A stretch of DNA of 64,000 nt from contig VRUJ01000005.1 of NCBI GenBank assembly GCA_019456165.1, positions 1 to 64,000 of the forward strand, written 5' to 3'. The notes under the pieces are model-generated. The model searched no databases. It saw only the letters and a list, made by a program, of their open reading frames with translations, and had not been told where the DNA came from. Position numbers and translations under genes: made by a program. Source of the DNA: Chloroflexota bacterium. GTDB taxonomy: Bacteria; Chloroflexota; Anaerolineae; Anaerolineales; UBA11579. Of this stretch, positions 55,236 through 64,000 are shown piece by piece; within the stretch, counting starts at the first letter, position 1, and the number at the start of each line of letters is the position of its first letter.

Positions 55236-56022
55236 CGCCTAATTCTACCTCCACATCATCGCCAACTTTAGCTCCCAAGCGTTCTGCCGCGCTTCCGTTT
55301 ACTACGGAAACCATCAAGAAGTCAGTGCTGCTAAATAGGGCGATTAGCTCGTCTGGCTCACGCTCTCCGAATGTATCCACCAATCCGTCAATGCTTTCAC
55401 CGCCGAGAGATACATTTATAACTTTGCGTCCGTTGATCATCTCACGGCGCAAGTTGGCATACAGATTGCCAAAATGATCAGAGTGAATTATTTCACCTTG
55501 CCATCCCAGCTGTGTCATTTGTGGTTGCGGAAATTGCAGGCGAACCATGTCGTCTATCGGAGTCCCTAGCTTTTCAAGCGCTACTCCAGCAGCCAGATGC
55601 GCGCCTACAGGGGCAAAAATATCCCTCCCGTGAAACACCTTGCTGACCTCAGAGCGCCAAAACTCGACTTTTTCCGTATGCACTAGCGCTACAGGCCAGC
55701 CTGATTCTTCGGCGCGTTCCAACACGAGCGTAAAAACTCCATTATCCGGTCCCACGAAGAATTGATTCCCTAATAGACCCGCGATTGGCCGTCGATTGGT
55801 GCCCACGCCGGGATCAACCACCACGATATGCACGCTGTCTGGGGGGAAATAAAAAGCGCTGCGCAATAAAGTGAAAGCAGCCTCAGGAATATTTTGGGGG
55901 GCGATCTGGTGGCTGAGGTCCGCAATCTTAACATGCGGCGCAATTCCCCAAATGACTCCTTTCATTACCCCTACATTTCCATCTCTTATTCCAAAATCAG
56001 TGAGTAGTGAAATCGTGGTCAA
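55228..56022 (-). CDS. SAM hydroxide adenosyltransferase (DUF62 family)
   Basis: 264 residues. Hydrolyses S-adenosylmethionine to adenosine and methionine. N-terminal ISLLTDFGIRDGNVGVMKG and VVVDPGVGTNRRPIAG are hallmark blocks with the conserved Asp, and the C-terminal domain has DHFGNLYANL. Start is TTG 56022 with AGGAG 6 nt upstream. First gene of the operon with wecB and the acetyltransferase; the reason for linkage is unclear. Confidence 0.87.
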   Translation of the reverse strand: MTTISLLTDFGIRDGNVGVMKGVIWGIAPHVKIADLSHQIAPQNIPEAAFTLLRSAFYFPPDSVHIVVVDPGVGTNRRPIAGLLGNQFFVGPDNGVFTLVLERAEESGWPVALVHTEKVEFWRSEVSKVFHGRDIFAPVGAHLAAGVALEKLGTPIDDMVRLQFPQPQMTQLGWQGEIIHSDHFGNLYANLRREMINGRKVINVSLGGESIDGLVDTFGEREPDELIALFSSTDFLMVSVVNGSAAERLGAKVGDDVEVELGDA

Positions 56023-56081
56023 GCCGTTCTCCTGCCTTGCAAATACCTATTTTACCCTCAATTTTAAGCTGCGAAGCCAAG

Positions 56082-57698
56082 CTATCCCAAATCCTTGAGC
56101 ATATATAATTTTCCCATTTCAAACCCCCGTTGCGCATAATAGCGCCGCGTGCCTACAGCAGCTATCACTGTTAAGCGCGAAAAACCTTCTGTACGAGCGA
56201 TTTCCTCAGCTTGTTCTAGTAAGCGTGTGCCCAAACCGATATGCTGCGAGGCGCCTGCCTGTTCATCCCCAACTTCAAGCGATTGCCCGTAGATATGCAC
56301 TTCCCGCACGATGGCCGCCCCTTCCAGATCTTCCAAATCAGTGGCAGGTGTATCAAGACCTGGCAGCGAGAGGCGCAAGAAGCCGGAGATTTTATCATCG
56401 GGTGTCACATATGAGAGGAAATGCTCCTCGGCTGCCCCGGCGCGATAGAACAGGTCATCAAAGAGAAGCTCCTCGGCTTCCACCTTTGTACCCCTTACCT
56501 CTCTGCAGCGCAAACACTGGCAGCGCGTACCACGGCTTTCGAGTTCTTTGTGTACATCCATGCGCAAGCTGGTGCGTTTGTTGCCTGCCACCACGTTGGT
56601 GGAAGGGATGTCGCGCACCACTCGGTTTACGCGGCAGTAGCGCGGAATTGTAGTCTTGATATCTACCAACAATTCGAGCAGGTCTTCAGTTGAGTAAGGT
56701 TGAAATTCTCCGCGCTGCCAGTAAGCGTATAGATCAGCATTCTCTAATAATTGTGTGGGGTAAATTTTTATCTCATCGGGGCAAAAATCCTGCCACAGCT
56801 TGGCAAAATCCTCGCGATCCGACTGTGGCGTTGAACCCAATAAATTGGGCATCCAATGCAGCACGATCTTGAAACCCGCGGCGCGCAGCAAAGCTGTTGC
56901 TTTGCGAGTCGCATCCACATTGTGGCCGCGCTGGTTGATCTTTAGAATATGGTCATCAAAGCTCTGCGCCCCAAGCTGCACTTTGGTTACGCCCAGGTAA
57001 CGCAGCCAAGCCAATTCATCTGTGTTGACGTGGTCTGGGCGGGTCTCGATAGCCATACCCACACAGCGCTGCACTGCATTCTCATTATAGGCTTGGGCTT
57101 CAGACAGGCTGGGCAAATCAACTCCGTTCATCGCGTCAAACAAGCGCTGAATAAACCACTCTTGGTAATCACGCGGGTATACGCTCCAGGTTCCGCCTAA
57201 AACGAGCAATTCAATTTTATCAATCGGATGGCCGACCGCTTGTAAAGCCTGCATGCGCGCCACTACCTGGTTATATGGGTCGAAGTCGTGATGCAAAGCG
57301 CGCATTGCTCCCGGTTCATCCGGCAAGTAACTTTTGGGCATACGCACGTCTGTCGGGCAGAATATGCATTTGCCCGGACAGGCATAAGGTTTGGTGAGCA
57401 CGGTGACCACAGTGACCCCGGACTGCGTGCGCATTGGTTTCAAGCGGATGCGCGCCAGCAAACCCGGGTCTGGCTGCCACTCACCGCTCTCAATAAGCTG
57501 CTGGTAAGCGGCTACGAGCATTTGCTTGCCGATAAAACCCCCGCCTTCACTCTGCATCGGATGGCGCCGGATTGCCTCGAAAACTTCCATGCCTTCACGA
57601 ATATCATCTAGAGCCATGCGCGCCAATGCCAATTTCTCCGGCGTATGGCGTTTAATCTCTAGCCAATCTTCGTTCTGAGCTTGCAGTGTATTTTTCAT
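56082..57698 (-). CDS. Elp3-family tRNA uridine modification enzyme
   Basis: 538 residues. Radical SAM plus GNAT protein that makes the cm5-type modification of wobble uridine 34, using acetyl-CoA. Cluster motif is PYACPGKCIFCPTD (Cys-x4-Cys-x2-Cys). The zinc-binding cysteines are in GTRCQCLRCREVRG, and the acetyltransferase domain has QHIGLGTRLLEQAEEIA and RYYAQRGFEMGKLYML. Start at ATG 57698; the frame extends to 57767 through the intergenic repeat and is not supported. Archaeal-style single-subunit form with no other Elongator subunits. Confidence 0.92.
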   Translation of the reverse strand: MKNTLQAQNEDWLEIKRHTPEKLALARMALDDIREGMEVFEAIRRHPMQSEGGGFIGKQMLVAAYQQLIESGEWQPDPGLLARIRLKPMRTQSGVTVVTVLTKPYACPGKCIFCPTDVRMPKSYLPDEPGAMRALHHDFDPYNQVVARMQALQAVGHPIDKIELLVLGGTWSVYPRDYQEWFIQRLFDAMNGVDLPSLSEAQAYNENAVQRCVGMAIETRPDHVNTDELAWLRYLGVTKVQLGAQSFDDHILKINQRGHNVDATRKATALLRAAGFKIVLHWMPNLLGSTPQSDREDFAKLWQDFCPDEIKIYPTQLLENADLYAYWQRGEFQPYSTEDLLELLVDIKTTIPRYCRVNRVVRDIPSTNVVAGNKRTSLRMDVHKELESRGTRCQCLRCREVRGTKVEAEELLFDDLFYRAGAAEEHFLSYVTPDDKISGFLRLSLPGLDTPATDLEDLEGAAIVREVHIYGQSLEVGDEQAGASQHIGLGTRLLEQAEEIARTEGFSRLTVIAAVGTRRYYAQRGFEMGKLYMLKDLG

Positions 57699-57736
57699 AA
57701 TCCAAATAAACTTGTAATCAGGTATTAGGTAATTAG

Positions 57737-57787
57737 GTAATTGGGGGGTTGATTTCTTCTTTCTCATTCACCTGATTGACCAATTAC
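57737..57787. promoter_or_regulatory. Inverted repeat between elp3 and the methyltransferase
   Basis: GTAATTGG (57737-57744) and CCAATTAC (57780-57787) are perfect complements between divergent genes. The left arm is the end of a short tandem run (ATTAGGTA twice at about 57724-57739). It may be an operator for both genes. Confidence 0.35.
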
Positions 57788-57823
57788 TCATTCAACTTAT
57801 CACTATTACCATATAATATGCTC

Positions 57824-58543
57824 ATGCATTCTGATGTTGCGCAAAAACTTATCAAACTTAACCACCAATTTTACCAGACCTTCGCCGAGGCATTTTCCGC
57901 TACCCGCCAACGCCTGCAGCCCGGCGTGCAGCGTATTTTTGAGGGCATCCCGCCCAGCGCCAACCTGCTGGACCTGGGCTGCGGAAATGGTGAGTTGGCT
58001 CGTGAGCTTGAACGCCGCGGCCACCAGGGCAGCTACTTAGGTTTAGACTTCAGTGAAAGTTTACTGGTTGAAGCCCGTAGAGAAACGCCCGCAATTGCCA
58101 GCTTCCAGCAAGCAGACTTGACTGCCCCTGATTTAGACGAGCATCTATCGACAGCCTCCTTTGACATTATCCTGGCCTTTGCCGTGCTGCACCACATCCC
58201 CGGCAGAGAATTGCGCTTGCAACTTCTGCAAAGAGTGAGCCGCTTACTTGTTCCAAAGGGACGCTTCATACATTCCAACTGGCAGCCTTTGAACAGCGCA
58301 CGTCTGAAAGCCCGCTTGCAGCCCTGGGAAGCGATTGAACTCACGGAATCAGATGTAGACCCCAGCGACTACCTGCTGGATTGGCGCCGGGAAGGGCGCG
58401 GCTTGCGTTATGTGCATCAATTCAATTCATTGGAATTAGAGGGTTTAGCTCAAGAAACAGGCTTTATGGTAATAGATACTTTCTCTTCAGATGGGCTGGG
58501 GGGCAATCTGGGGTTGTATGGTGAGTGGGGGTTTCAGAGATAA
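57824..58543 (+). CDS. Class I SAM-dependent methyltransferase
   Basis: 239 residues. SAM-binding motif I is LLDLGCGNGELARELERRG and motif II-III LAFAVLHHIPGRELRLQLLQ, followed by a post-methyltransferase block. Likely acts on a small molecule or lipid; not further assignable. TATAAT at 57812-57817 ends 6 nt before ATG 57824 and there is no Shine-Dalgarno, so a leaderless transcript is likely. ATG 57818 is an alternative. Divergent from elp3. Confidence 0.82.
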   Translation: MHSDVAQKLIKLNHQFYQTFAEAFSATRQRLQPGVQRIFEGIPPSANLLDLGCGNGELARELERRGHQGSYLGLDFSESLLVEARRETPAIASFQQADLTAPDLDEHLSTASFDIILAFAVLHHIPGRELRLQLLQRVSRLLVPKGRFIHSNWQPLNSARLKARLQPWEAIELTESDVDPSDYLLDWRREGRGLRYVHQFNSLELEGLAQETGFMVIDTFSSDGLGGNLGLYGEWGFQR

Positions 58544-58597
58544 TAATTTATGCGGAAATATCTTCGCGCCTTTGAGTCTTCGTGGTAATATGCTGGT

Positions 58598-59371
58598 ATG
58601 CCGCGACAACCGCGTTCTTTCCGCGTCGAAGCTGTTATTTTGAAGCACAGCGATTTCGGTGAAGCCGACCGTCTACTCAGTATATTTACGCGCCAAAGGG
58701 GAAAACTACGCGCCATCGCTAAAGGGGCACGTAAGATGCGGTCACGCAAGGCAGGTCATATTGAGCCATTCACTCACGTCAGCCTGCAACTGGCCACAGG
58801 GCGCAATCTGTACATCGTTACACAGGCTGAAGCCATAGATACTTTCTCTTCGCTTCGTGAAGACCTGGTGCGGGTTGGGTATGCCTCTTACGTGGTCGAA
58901 ATTCTGGATAAATTTACTTATGACGAGGAAGAAAACGCCCCCCTCTTCCGGCTGTTAATAAAAACACTATCGCGCCTGAGCCAAGATCACGAACCCGAAC
59001 TGGTTGTACGCTATTACGATATACGCTTGCTAGATTTGCTCGGCTTCCGCCCTGAACTACACAAGTGTGTGGTCTCGGAAGCGGAGATCAAACCAGAGGA
59101 CCAGTTTTTCTCGGCCGCGTTGGGAGGCGTAGTCTCTCCGCAGCACGGCAAAGCTCTGGAGGGGGCAGTCCCAATCTCTATCGAAGCGCTCAAATATTTA
59201 CGCCACTTCCAGCGCAGTTCTTATAAAGATGCCACGCGTGCAAAAATTGCCCCGCAAGTGCAGCGCGAGTTGGAGATCGTGATGCAGCATTACGTGACCT
59301 ATCTCCTGGAGCGCGGTTTAAACACACCATCCTTTTTGCGGCGCGTGCGGCGGGAACGCGAAGAATCGTAG
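58598..59371 (+). CDS. recO: DNA repair protein RecO
   Basis: 257 residues. Loads RecA at gaps with RecF/RecR. N-terminal OB fold EAVILKHSDFGEADRLLSIFTRQRGKL is intact (about residues 11-37) and GHIEPFTHVSLQL fits the family. The C-terminal zinc finger, usually four Cys as CxxC...CxxC after LGxRPELxxC, keeps only the first Cys (HKCVVS) and has VSPQH at the second pair, so zinc binding is lost in this protein. Short leader, 5' to glyS, convergent with it. Confidence 0.9.
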   Translation: MPRQPRSFRVEAVILKHSDFGEADRLLSIFTRQRGKLRAIAKGARKMRSRKAGHIEPFTHVSLQLATGRNLYIVTQAEAIDTFSSLREDLVRVGYASYVVEILDKFTYDEEENAPLFRLLIKTLSRLSQDHEPELVVRYYDIRLLDLLGFRPELHKCVVSEAEIKPEDQFFSAALGGVVSPQHGKALEGAVPISIEALKYLRHFQRSSYKDATRAKIAPQVQRELEIVMQHYVTYLLERGLNTPSFLRRVRREREES

Positions 59372-59418
59372 TCTAAAAAGATTAAATCCATCCCTCCTTC
59401 AAGCACAATTTATAACTC

Positions 59419-59447
59419 GTAGGGGCGGAGCAATGCTCCGCCCTTAC
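59419..59447. repeat. Perfect GC-rich palindrome
   Basis: GGGCGGAGCA/TGCTCCGCCC core with flanking GTA/TAC. It lies between the convergent recO and glyS genes. It lacks a T-tract and looks like a dispersed REP-type element; it may also block read-through. Confidence 0.55.
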
Positions 59448-59474
59448 AATCAATCTTTAAAGAAGTGACAGGTT

Positions 59475-62462
59475 TTAAAAACCCTCTAACTTCTCCATAG
59501 CAGCCACCCCATCTGCAAGGGCCGAGATACGCTGCAGCAAACCTAAACGGTTGCTTTTTACATCCTCATCCTCAACCATCACGAGCACATCTTCGAAGAA
59601 CTTGTCCACCGCGGGGATCATAGGTTTAAATGCATTCAGGAAATCATCAATGGATCCCGGCGCGCGCGGCTTGGCCTCAGCCTGCTCAAGCGCAATGAAT
59701 AGCTCCTTTTCGGCAGTTTTCTCTAACTTTTTGGGATTAACTTTGTACTGCTCGCTAATATCACGTGTGATACGCACACAGCGCGAGTACTGCGGCAGGA
59801 TCTTGTCCCAATCTTCGCGGGCCACCCACTCGGATAGCTCTTTCACAGCCCGCGCCGCGCTGGCCGGGTTATGGCTTTGGGCGGAAAGCACACTCTCAAC
59901 TATATCGTAACGATAACCCTGCTCACGGAACAAGCCTTGCATGCGCCGCTCGATAAAATCTAAACTAGCCTTCACTCCATCTGTTGATTTTTTGATCGTT
60001 ATTTGGGAATCGGCCATAGACAACAACTCATGTAGATCAACCTCTAAATCCCAAACGATTAAATTCTGTACCAAGCCGAGCGCGGTTCTACGCAAGGCAA
60101 AGGGATCTTTGCTGCCACTTGGCTCTAAACCCGCGGCGAACAAGCCTGCCAGGCTGTCCAAACGGTCGGCAAGACCAACAATTAAACCTGGTTTAGTCAT
60201 AGGTGTATCGTCCTCCGCAAAGCGCGGCAGGTAATGCTCAAAGATAGCCGTAGCAACTTCCTCAGATTCTCCTGATTCAAGAGCGTAATAACGCCCCATC
60301 TCACCCTGCAAAGAAGTCATCTCAACCACCATCTTGGTCACCAAGTCAGCTTTGCATAATACAGCAGCCTCGATTGCAGTCGATATGTCTTCTTTATTAA
60401 TATTCAATTCAGGGATTAGGAAATTTTGAACAAGACTCCTTATTCTGTTGGTCTTATCCTCCATAGAACCTAAGTCCTTCTGGAAACTCAAAGTATCCAG
60501 TTTGAGCGTGTATTCACTCAACGGCTGCTTCAAATCCTCCCCAATGAAGAAAGCGGCATCGGCGAAGCGCGCCCGAATGACTGCTTCGTTACCTTCGGCG
60601 ATAAGGTCTAAGTTTTCCTTTCCACCGTTACGCACAGTAATGAAGTAAGGCAGCAGCTTGCCTTTCTTTTCCACGGGGAAATAACGTTGGTGCTTCTTCA
60701 TCACTGAAACCAATACCTCGCGGGGTAACTCCAGATGAGCTTTATCGAAGCTGCCCAGCAATGCGGTGGGCGCTTCAACTAGATTTGTGACTTCAGCCAG
60801 CAATGCTTCATCCTCAACCACTTCACCCCCCGCTTCAGCTGCAAGTTTTGTAACTTGTGCCCAGATCTTTTCCCTGCGCGCTTCCACATCCAGGATGATA
60901 CCCTGGGCTCCAAGCTGGGAGGCGTAATCCTCAGCGTCTTTTACCGCGAAAGTTTCCGGTTCGCTAAAGCGCAGGCCACGCGTCGTATTTCCGGATTCTA
61001 AATTTGCATATTCAAGAGGTACAACGTGCTTACCATACATGGCCAGCAGCCAACGGATAGGCCGCGAAAAGGCTGCGTTGCTGCTGTCCCAGCGCATCGA
61101 GCGATTCACGCGTAAGTCGGAAATCAGGTTAAAACCTTCCGCCAAAACATCAATAGTTGGCCGCCCAGCCTCTTTTACGGCAGCAACTGCGTATTTTCCA
61201 CCATCAATCTCCCTAATTTCTAAATCTTGGGCAGATATCCCCTTGCCCTGCGCGAACCCCAAGGCGGCTTTGGTGGGCTTGCCATCTGCGTCGAAAGCGC
61301 GCTCAGCGGGAGGGCCTTTTACGACTTCTTCCCAGTCGGCTTGTTTTGCCGCCAATTCGGATACGTGCACAACCAGACGACGAGGAGTGCCGAAAACCCG
61401 GACCTCACCGTATTCCAGGCGCAGTTCATATAATAATGCAGGTACTTTCTCCTGCAATTGCCCCAGAAGAGAATCCAAGTCGGAGGGGGGCAGCTCTTCT
61501 GTGCCAATCTCGAATAAGAACGATTCTGCTGCTGATGGACCTTTCAATTGGGCCGTTTTCTTCTTTTTCTGTTTTTCTTCGCCTTTATCTAACCAAGGAT
61601 ATTCCATACGTTGGCGCTGCTCAAGATACCTTTCAGTCACTTTTGTCGACAGGCCGCGCATTTCACGGAAGTATGCCTGTCGCTCGGTTACACCGATAGC
61701 CCCGCGGGAATCAAAAATATTGAAGATATGGGAAAGCCTAAGCAGGTGATCGTAAGCCGGCAGCACCAGGTCATGCTCCAAAGCAGCTTCGGCTTCCTCG
61801 GCGTGCAGCTTGTATATCTTTTGCATACGTTTGACGTCGGCGACTTCGAAATAGTATTTGCTCTGCTCCATCTCACCTTGCAGGTTCACGTCCCCAAAAC
61901 TGCGCTGTGAATTCCAACGAATATCTTGGAATCCACGCGCCTTTTGTAATGGAGCGGCAATGCGGTCAAGGCCGTAGGTGATCTCCACTGAGACCGGGTC
62001 GAGAGTGGTCCCGCCAGCCTGCTGGAAGTAAGTGAACTGGGTGATCTCCAATCCATCCAACCACACTTCCCAGCCCAATCCCCAAGCGCCTAGCGCAGGA
62101 GATTCCCAGTTATCCTCCACAAAACGGATGTCGTGTTTGTGGGTATCGATGCCAATAGCTTCCAAAGAATTTAGATAAAGTTCCTGTGGGTTGCCCGGGT
62201 CAGGCTTGAGGATCACTTGGTATTGATAGAACTGCTGCAACCTATTCGGGTTCTCACCATAGCGCCCATCGGCCGGGCGGATAGAAGGTTCTACGTAGCC
62301 CACGTTCCAGGGTTCTGGTCCCAGAACACGTAGGAAGGTGGCCGGGTTCATAGTCCCAGCACCCATCTGACTGTAATAAGGATGCCAAATTAGGCAGCCT
62401 TGGTCGGCCCAGAATTTGTGCAGGGTCAAGATGATAGATTGAAAGTCAAGCGCTTCGGTCAT
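59475..62462 (-). CDS. glyQS: Glycyl-tRNA synthetase, fused alpha-beta chain
   Basis: 995 residues. The alpha part (1-290) carries [29 protein letters not shown] and [24 protein letters not shown], the class II catalytic core. A lysine-rich joint (about 295-315) is followed by the beta part (from [15 protein letters not shown]) with the HD-like domain and anticodon-binding end. Most bacteria with this type encode alpha and beta separately; fusion into one chain is known in some lineages. It should charge tRNA-Gly, including the tRNA-Gly at 53445. Monocistronic. Confidence 0.95.
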   Translation of the reverse strand: MTEALDFQSIILTLHKFWADQGCLIWHPYYSQMGAGTMNPATFLRVLGPEPWNVGYVEPSIRPADGRYGENPNRLQQFYQYQVILKPDPGNPQELYLNSLEAIGIDTHKHDIRFVEDNWESPALGAWGLGWEVWLDGLEITQFTYFQQAGGTTLDPVSVEITYGLDRIAAPLQKARGFQDIRWNSQRSFGDVNLQGEMEQSKYYFEVADVKRMQKIYKLHAEEAEAALEHDLVLPAYDHLLRLSHIFNIFDSRGAIGVTERQAYFREMRGLSTKVTERYLEQRQRMEYPWLDKGEEKQKKKKTAQLKGPSAAESFLFEIGTEELPPSDLDSLLGQLQEKVPALLYELRLEYGEVRVFGTPRRLVVHVSELAAKQADWEEVVKGPPAERAFDADGKPTKAALGFAQGKGISAQDLEIREIDGGKYAVAAVKEAGRPTIDVLAEGFNLISDLRVNRSMRWDSSNAAFSRPIRWLLAMYGKHVVPLEYANLESGNTTRGLRFSEPETFAVKDAEDYASQLGAQGIILDVEARREKIWAQVTKLAAEAGGEVVEDEALLAEVTNLVEAPTALLGSFDKAHLELPREVLVSVMKKHQRYFPVEKKGKLLPYFITVRNGGKENLDLIAEGNEAVIRARFADAAFFIGEDLKQPLSEYTLKLDTLSFQKDLGSMEDKTNRIRSLVQNFLIPELNINKEDISTAIEAAVLCKADLVTKMVVEMTSLQGEMGRYYALESGESEEVATAIFEHYLPRFAEDDTPMTKPGLIVGLADRLDSLAGLFAAGLEPSGSKDPFALRRTALGLVQNLIVWDLEVDLHELLSMADSQITIKKSTDGVKASLDFIERRMQGLFREQGYRYDIVESVLSAQSHNPASAARAVKELSEWVAREDWDKILPQYSRCVRITRDISEQYKVNPKKLEKTAEKELFIALEQAEAKPRAPGSIDDFLNAFKPMIPAVDKFFEDVLVMVEDEDVKSNRLGLLQRISALADGVAAMEKLEGF

Positions 62463-62591
62463 TCAGGCTCCGAGAACGTAGATTTGTGTTTTGCAGGAGT
62501 TTGTAAACATCATACAAACCAATTATAAAACAAAGTTGCGAATCGCTCACAATTCTATTGGAAGAAATATACTAATTCCCCTGACAAATAG

Positions 62592-63395
62592 CTACACAGG
62601 TTTGCTCTTTCCCATGCGGATGGAGAAGATACCCAACCCAACCCCTACCAGTAGGAGAGCGAAACCGATCACTCCCAGGAGAGGTGAGCGCCCCCCTTCT
62701 TCCACTGGAGGGTTGTCAAATGCTGCTTGAGAACTGAGCTGTGCACCGAAATTTAGGGTTTTCTCATCTCCAGGCACAACCTCTTCCGCCAGGTTTAATC
62801 TAGTCGTGGGGTTGTAACCTTCCGGTACCGCTACACTGATGTTGTAATCACCTTGCGGCACATCCTCGAAACAATGTGGCTCCTCACCTGAAACGGTTGT
62901 GGCAGTTTCTGCGAAAATTCCGGTACGCTCTGAGATACTTACCGCTCCACCTTCCACAGCCATTTCCGTTTCTTGGCGCAGTGCATCTCCATTAACATCC
63001 TCAAACAACAGAACGCAAACTATCGCGGTCCCTGGACCCGCGGTGGGAGTCGGTCCAGATGAAGTCGGTGTGGGGGTAGCCTCTGGGGCAGGCGCGGTAC
63101 CTTCGGATGGGCCACCCAACCCCAAAAACAAAACTTGCCCTTCCAGAATCACATCTTCTGAAGCCAGATTATTCAACAAACGCAGTTCATCCAACGAAAC
63201 CCCAGATACAGCTGAAATCCGCCACAAGGAATCTCCCGGCTGCACCGTATACAGAATCCGCCCATCAGGACCAGGTGTAGGTGTTAGAAAAGGTGTCATC
63301 TGAAATGCGGACACCATGCTTGCAGGCGCGTTTATTGAAGAAAATATCAACAAAAGTAACCAAAACCCTACGAGGGAGAGGGTAATTTTTCGCAT
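62592..63395 (-). CDS. LysM-domain surface protein with C-terminal anchor
   Basis: 267 residues. Signal segment MRKITLSLVGFWLLLLIF, a Thr/Pro-rich piece, one LysM (YTVQPGDSLWRISAVSGVSL to about residue 100), a second Thr/Pro spacer, an SdrD/B-like beta domain (LFEDVNGDALRQETEMAVEG), and a C-terminal helix (LLGVIGFALLLVGVGLGIF) with positive end. LysM binds peptidoglycan. ATG 63395 has TAGGAG upstream. Surface protein of unknown partner. Confidence 0.82.
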   Translation of the reverse strand: MRKITLSLVGFWLLLLIFSSINAPASMVSAFQMTPFLTPTPGPDGRILYTVQPGDSLWRISAVSGVSLDELRLLNNLASEDVILEGQVLFLGLGGPSEGTAPAPEATPTPTSSGPTPTAGPGTAIVCVLLFEDVNGDALRQETEMAVEGGAVSISERTGIFAETATTVSGEEPHCFEDVPQGDYNISVAVPEGYNPTTRLNLAEEVVPGDEKTLNFGAQLSSQAAFDNPPVEEGGRSPLLGVIGFALLLVGVGLGIFSIRMGKSKPV

Positions 63396-63502
63396 CAAGA
63401 CTCCTATATCAAATTTGATTATAACATCCACTGTCCGGTTTATAATAGTGTCTATAACATAATCCTTTACCCTATTAACCAGCTAATCGGAGGAAGGTAA
63501 TA

Positions 63503-64000
63503 ATGAACATTTTTGAACTCAATAGTGAACAATGGGGAGAAATTGGTCTTTCGGCAGGTATCTTGGTCGCGGTTGCAATCCTAGGGCGCGTGATAATTGC
63601 CATTCTGATAAATAGAATCGTCAAACGCATAATCGGCCAGACCAAAACTACCTTTGATGATGTCATCCTGGCAACGGTCAAACCATCGCTATTTCGGTTA
63701 ATTCTTGTATTCGCTCTACGAATCGCCCTTTCACGGCTTGACTTCATAAGCGAGGCTGCGGGTTTAGCTTTCGATAACCTTTATTTCGTTCTATATCTCG
63801 TAATAGGTTTTGGATTCGCATGGCGTTTGGTGGGCAGCCTGTCCGATTGGTACAGTACAGAGTTGGCTCCTAAAACTGATTCTAATCTCGACGAACAACT
63901 GATGCCCTTCCTGCGCCGTGTGGCGCTCATCATCCTTTCTGTCCTCGCTGGTATCATTCTGCTTGGTCGCTTCAATATCGAGGTTAGCGGCCTGGTAGCC
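63503..64000 (+). CDS. Mechanosensitive ion channel (MscS family), 5' part
   Basis: The frame runs open to the window edge. ATG 63503 has GGAGGAAGG 5 nt upstream. 166 residues are visible: one helix near the start (IGLSAGILVAVAILGRVII), another pair, LYLVIGFGFAWRLV and VALIILSVLAGIILLGRFNI, with the conserved start of the pore helix (GRFNIEVSGLVA) at the edge. Family members open on membrane tension. The C-terminal vestibule is outside the window. Confidence 0.85.
   Translation, partial: MNIFELNSEQWGEIGLSAGILVAVAILGRVIIAILINRIVKRIIGQTKTTFDDVILATVKPSLFRLILVFALRIALSRLDFISEAAGLAFDNLYFVLYLVIGFGFAWRLVGSLSDWYSTELAPKTDSNLDEQLMPFLRRVALIILSVLAGIILLGRFNIEVSGLVA

Noticed and set aside
61039-61749. 236-codon open frame on the plus strand inside glyQS
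   Set aside because: Shadow of the synthetase gene; rich in Ser/Arg as expected for antisense frames, no recognisable domain.

Overview
The window looks like a chromosomal segment of a Gram-positive-like, Anaerolineae-type Chloroflexota bacterium. This is an inference from gene content, not from a marker search: Thr/Pro-rich linker proteins with single membrane anchors, a fused alpha-beta glycyl-tRNA synthetase, an archaeal-style Elp3, a menaquinone-type UbiE, and fatty-acid catabolism alongside an oxygen-sensitive 2-hydroxyacyl-CoA dehydratase. There is no rRNA, CRISPR array, intact insertion sequence or prophage.

Layout. 0-2 kb: two tandem paralogous SH3-like surface proteins. 2-8 kb: a minus-strand beta-oxidation operon (acyl-CoA dehydrogenase, thiolase, hydratase/3-hydroxyacyl-CoA dehydrogenase, family III CoA-transferase). 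8-13 kb: serine hydrolase, ACT protein, FAD-linked oxidase, a nonsense-interrupted anchored protein, a 59-residue HTH protein and an isochorismatase-like hydrolase. 13.3-16.5 kb: a three-gene operon for a 2-hydroxyacyl-CoA dehydratase and its ATP-dependent activator. 16.7-21.2 kb: a damaged ion-transport region in which a PII-like/CBS protein, an ArsB/NhaD-type permease and a second PII-like protein survive, but a TIR gene, a DedA gene and an antiporter are truncated and fused. 21.3-25.5 kb: acyl-CoA ligase, phenylalanine hydroxylase behind a leader peptide and terminator that look like an attenuator, and a GAF histidine kinase.

25.6-44 kb is the accessory part. It starts at tRNA-Pro and ends at a tRNA-like fragment. 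It holds a HEPN protein, unknown secreted and membrane proteins, a nonsense-broken glycosyltransferase, a hydrolase-glycosyltransferase fusion, envelope polysaccharide-type membrane enzymes, a TetR-controlled MFS exporter coupled to an HgcB-like ferredoxin, and an AT-rich three-gene operon (Ser/Thr kinase, unknown 396-residue protein, PD-(D/E)XK nuclease-like protein). That operon is the best candidate here for an undescribed system, possibly a defence system.

44-64 kb is mostly housekeeping: SDR, PilZ protein, UbiE, DnaA, a phosphodiesterase, a sugar-binding lipoprotein behind a permease gene reduced to its first 70 codons, RNase HI, a tRNA-Phe/Gly/Cys cluster, serine acetyltransferase-like enzyme, WecB, SAM hydroxide adenosyltransferase, Elp3, a methyltransferase, RecO, GlyRS, a LysM protein, and the start of a MscS channel that runs off the window.

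A recurring theme is gene decay. Three genes carry a single in-frame stop (near 11.99, 29.28 and 38.18 kb) and at least three others are deletion truncations or fusions. Either this genome is shedding genes here or some of these are assembly or sequencing errors.
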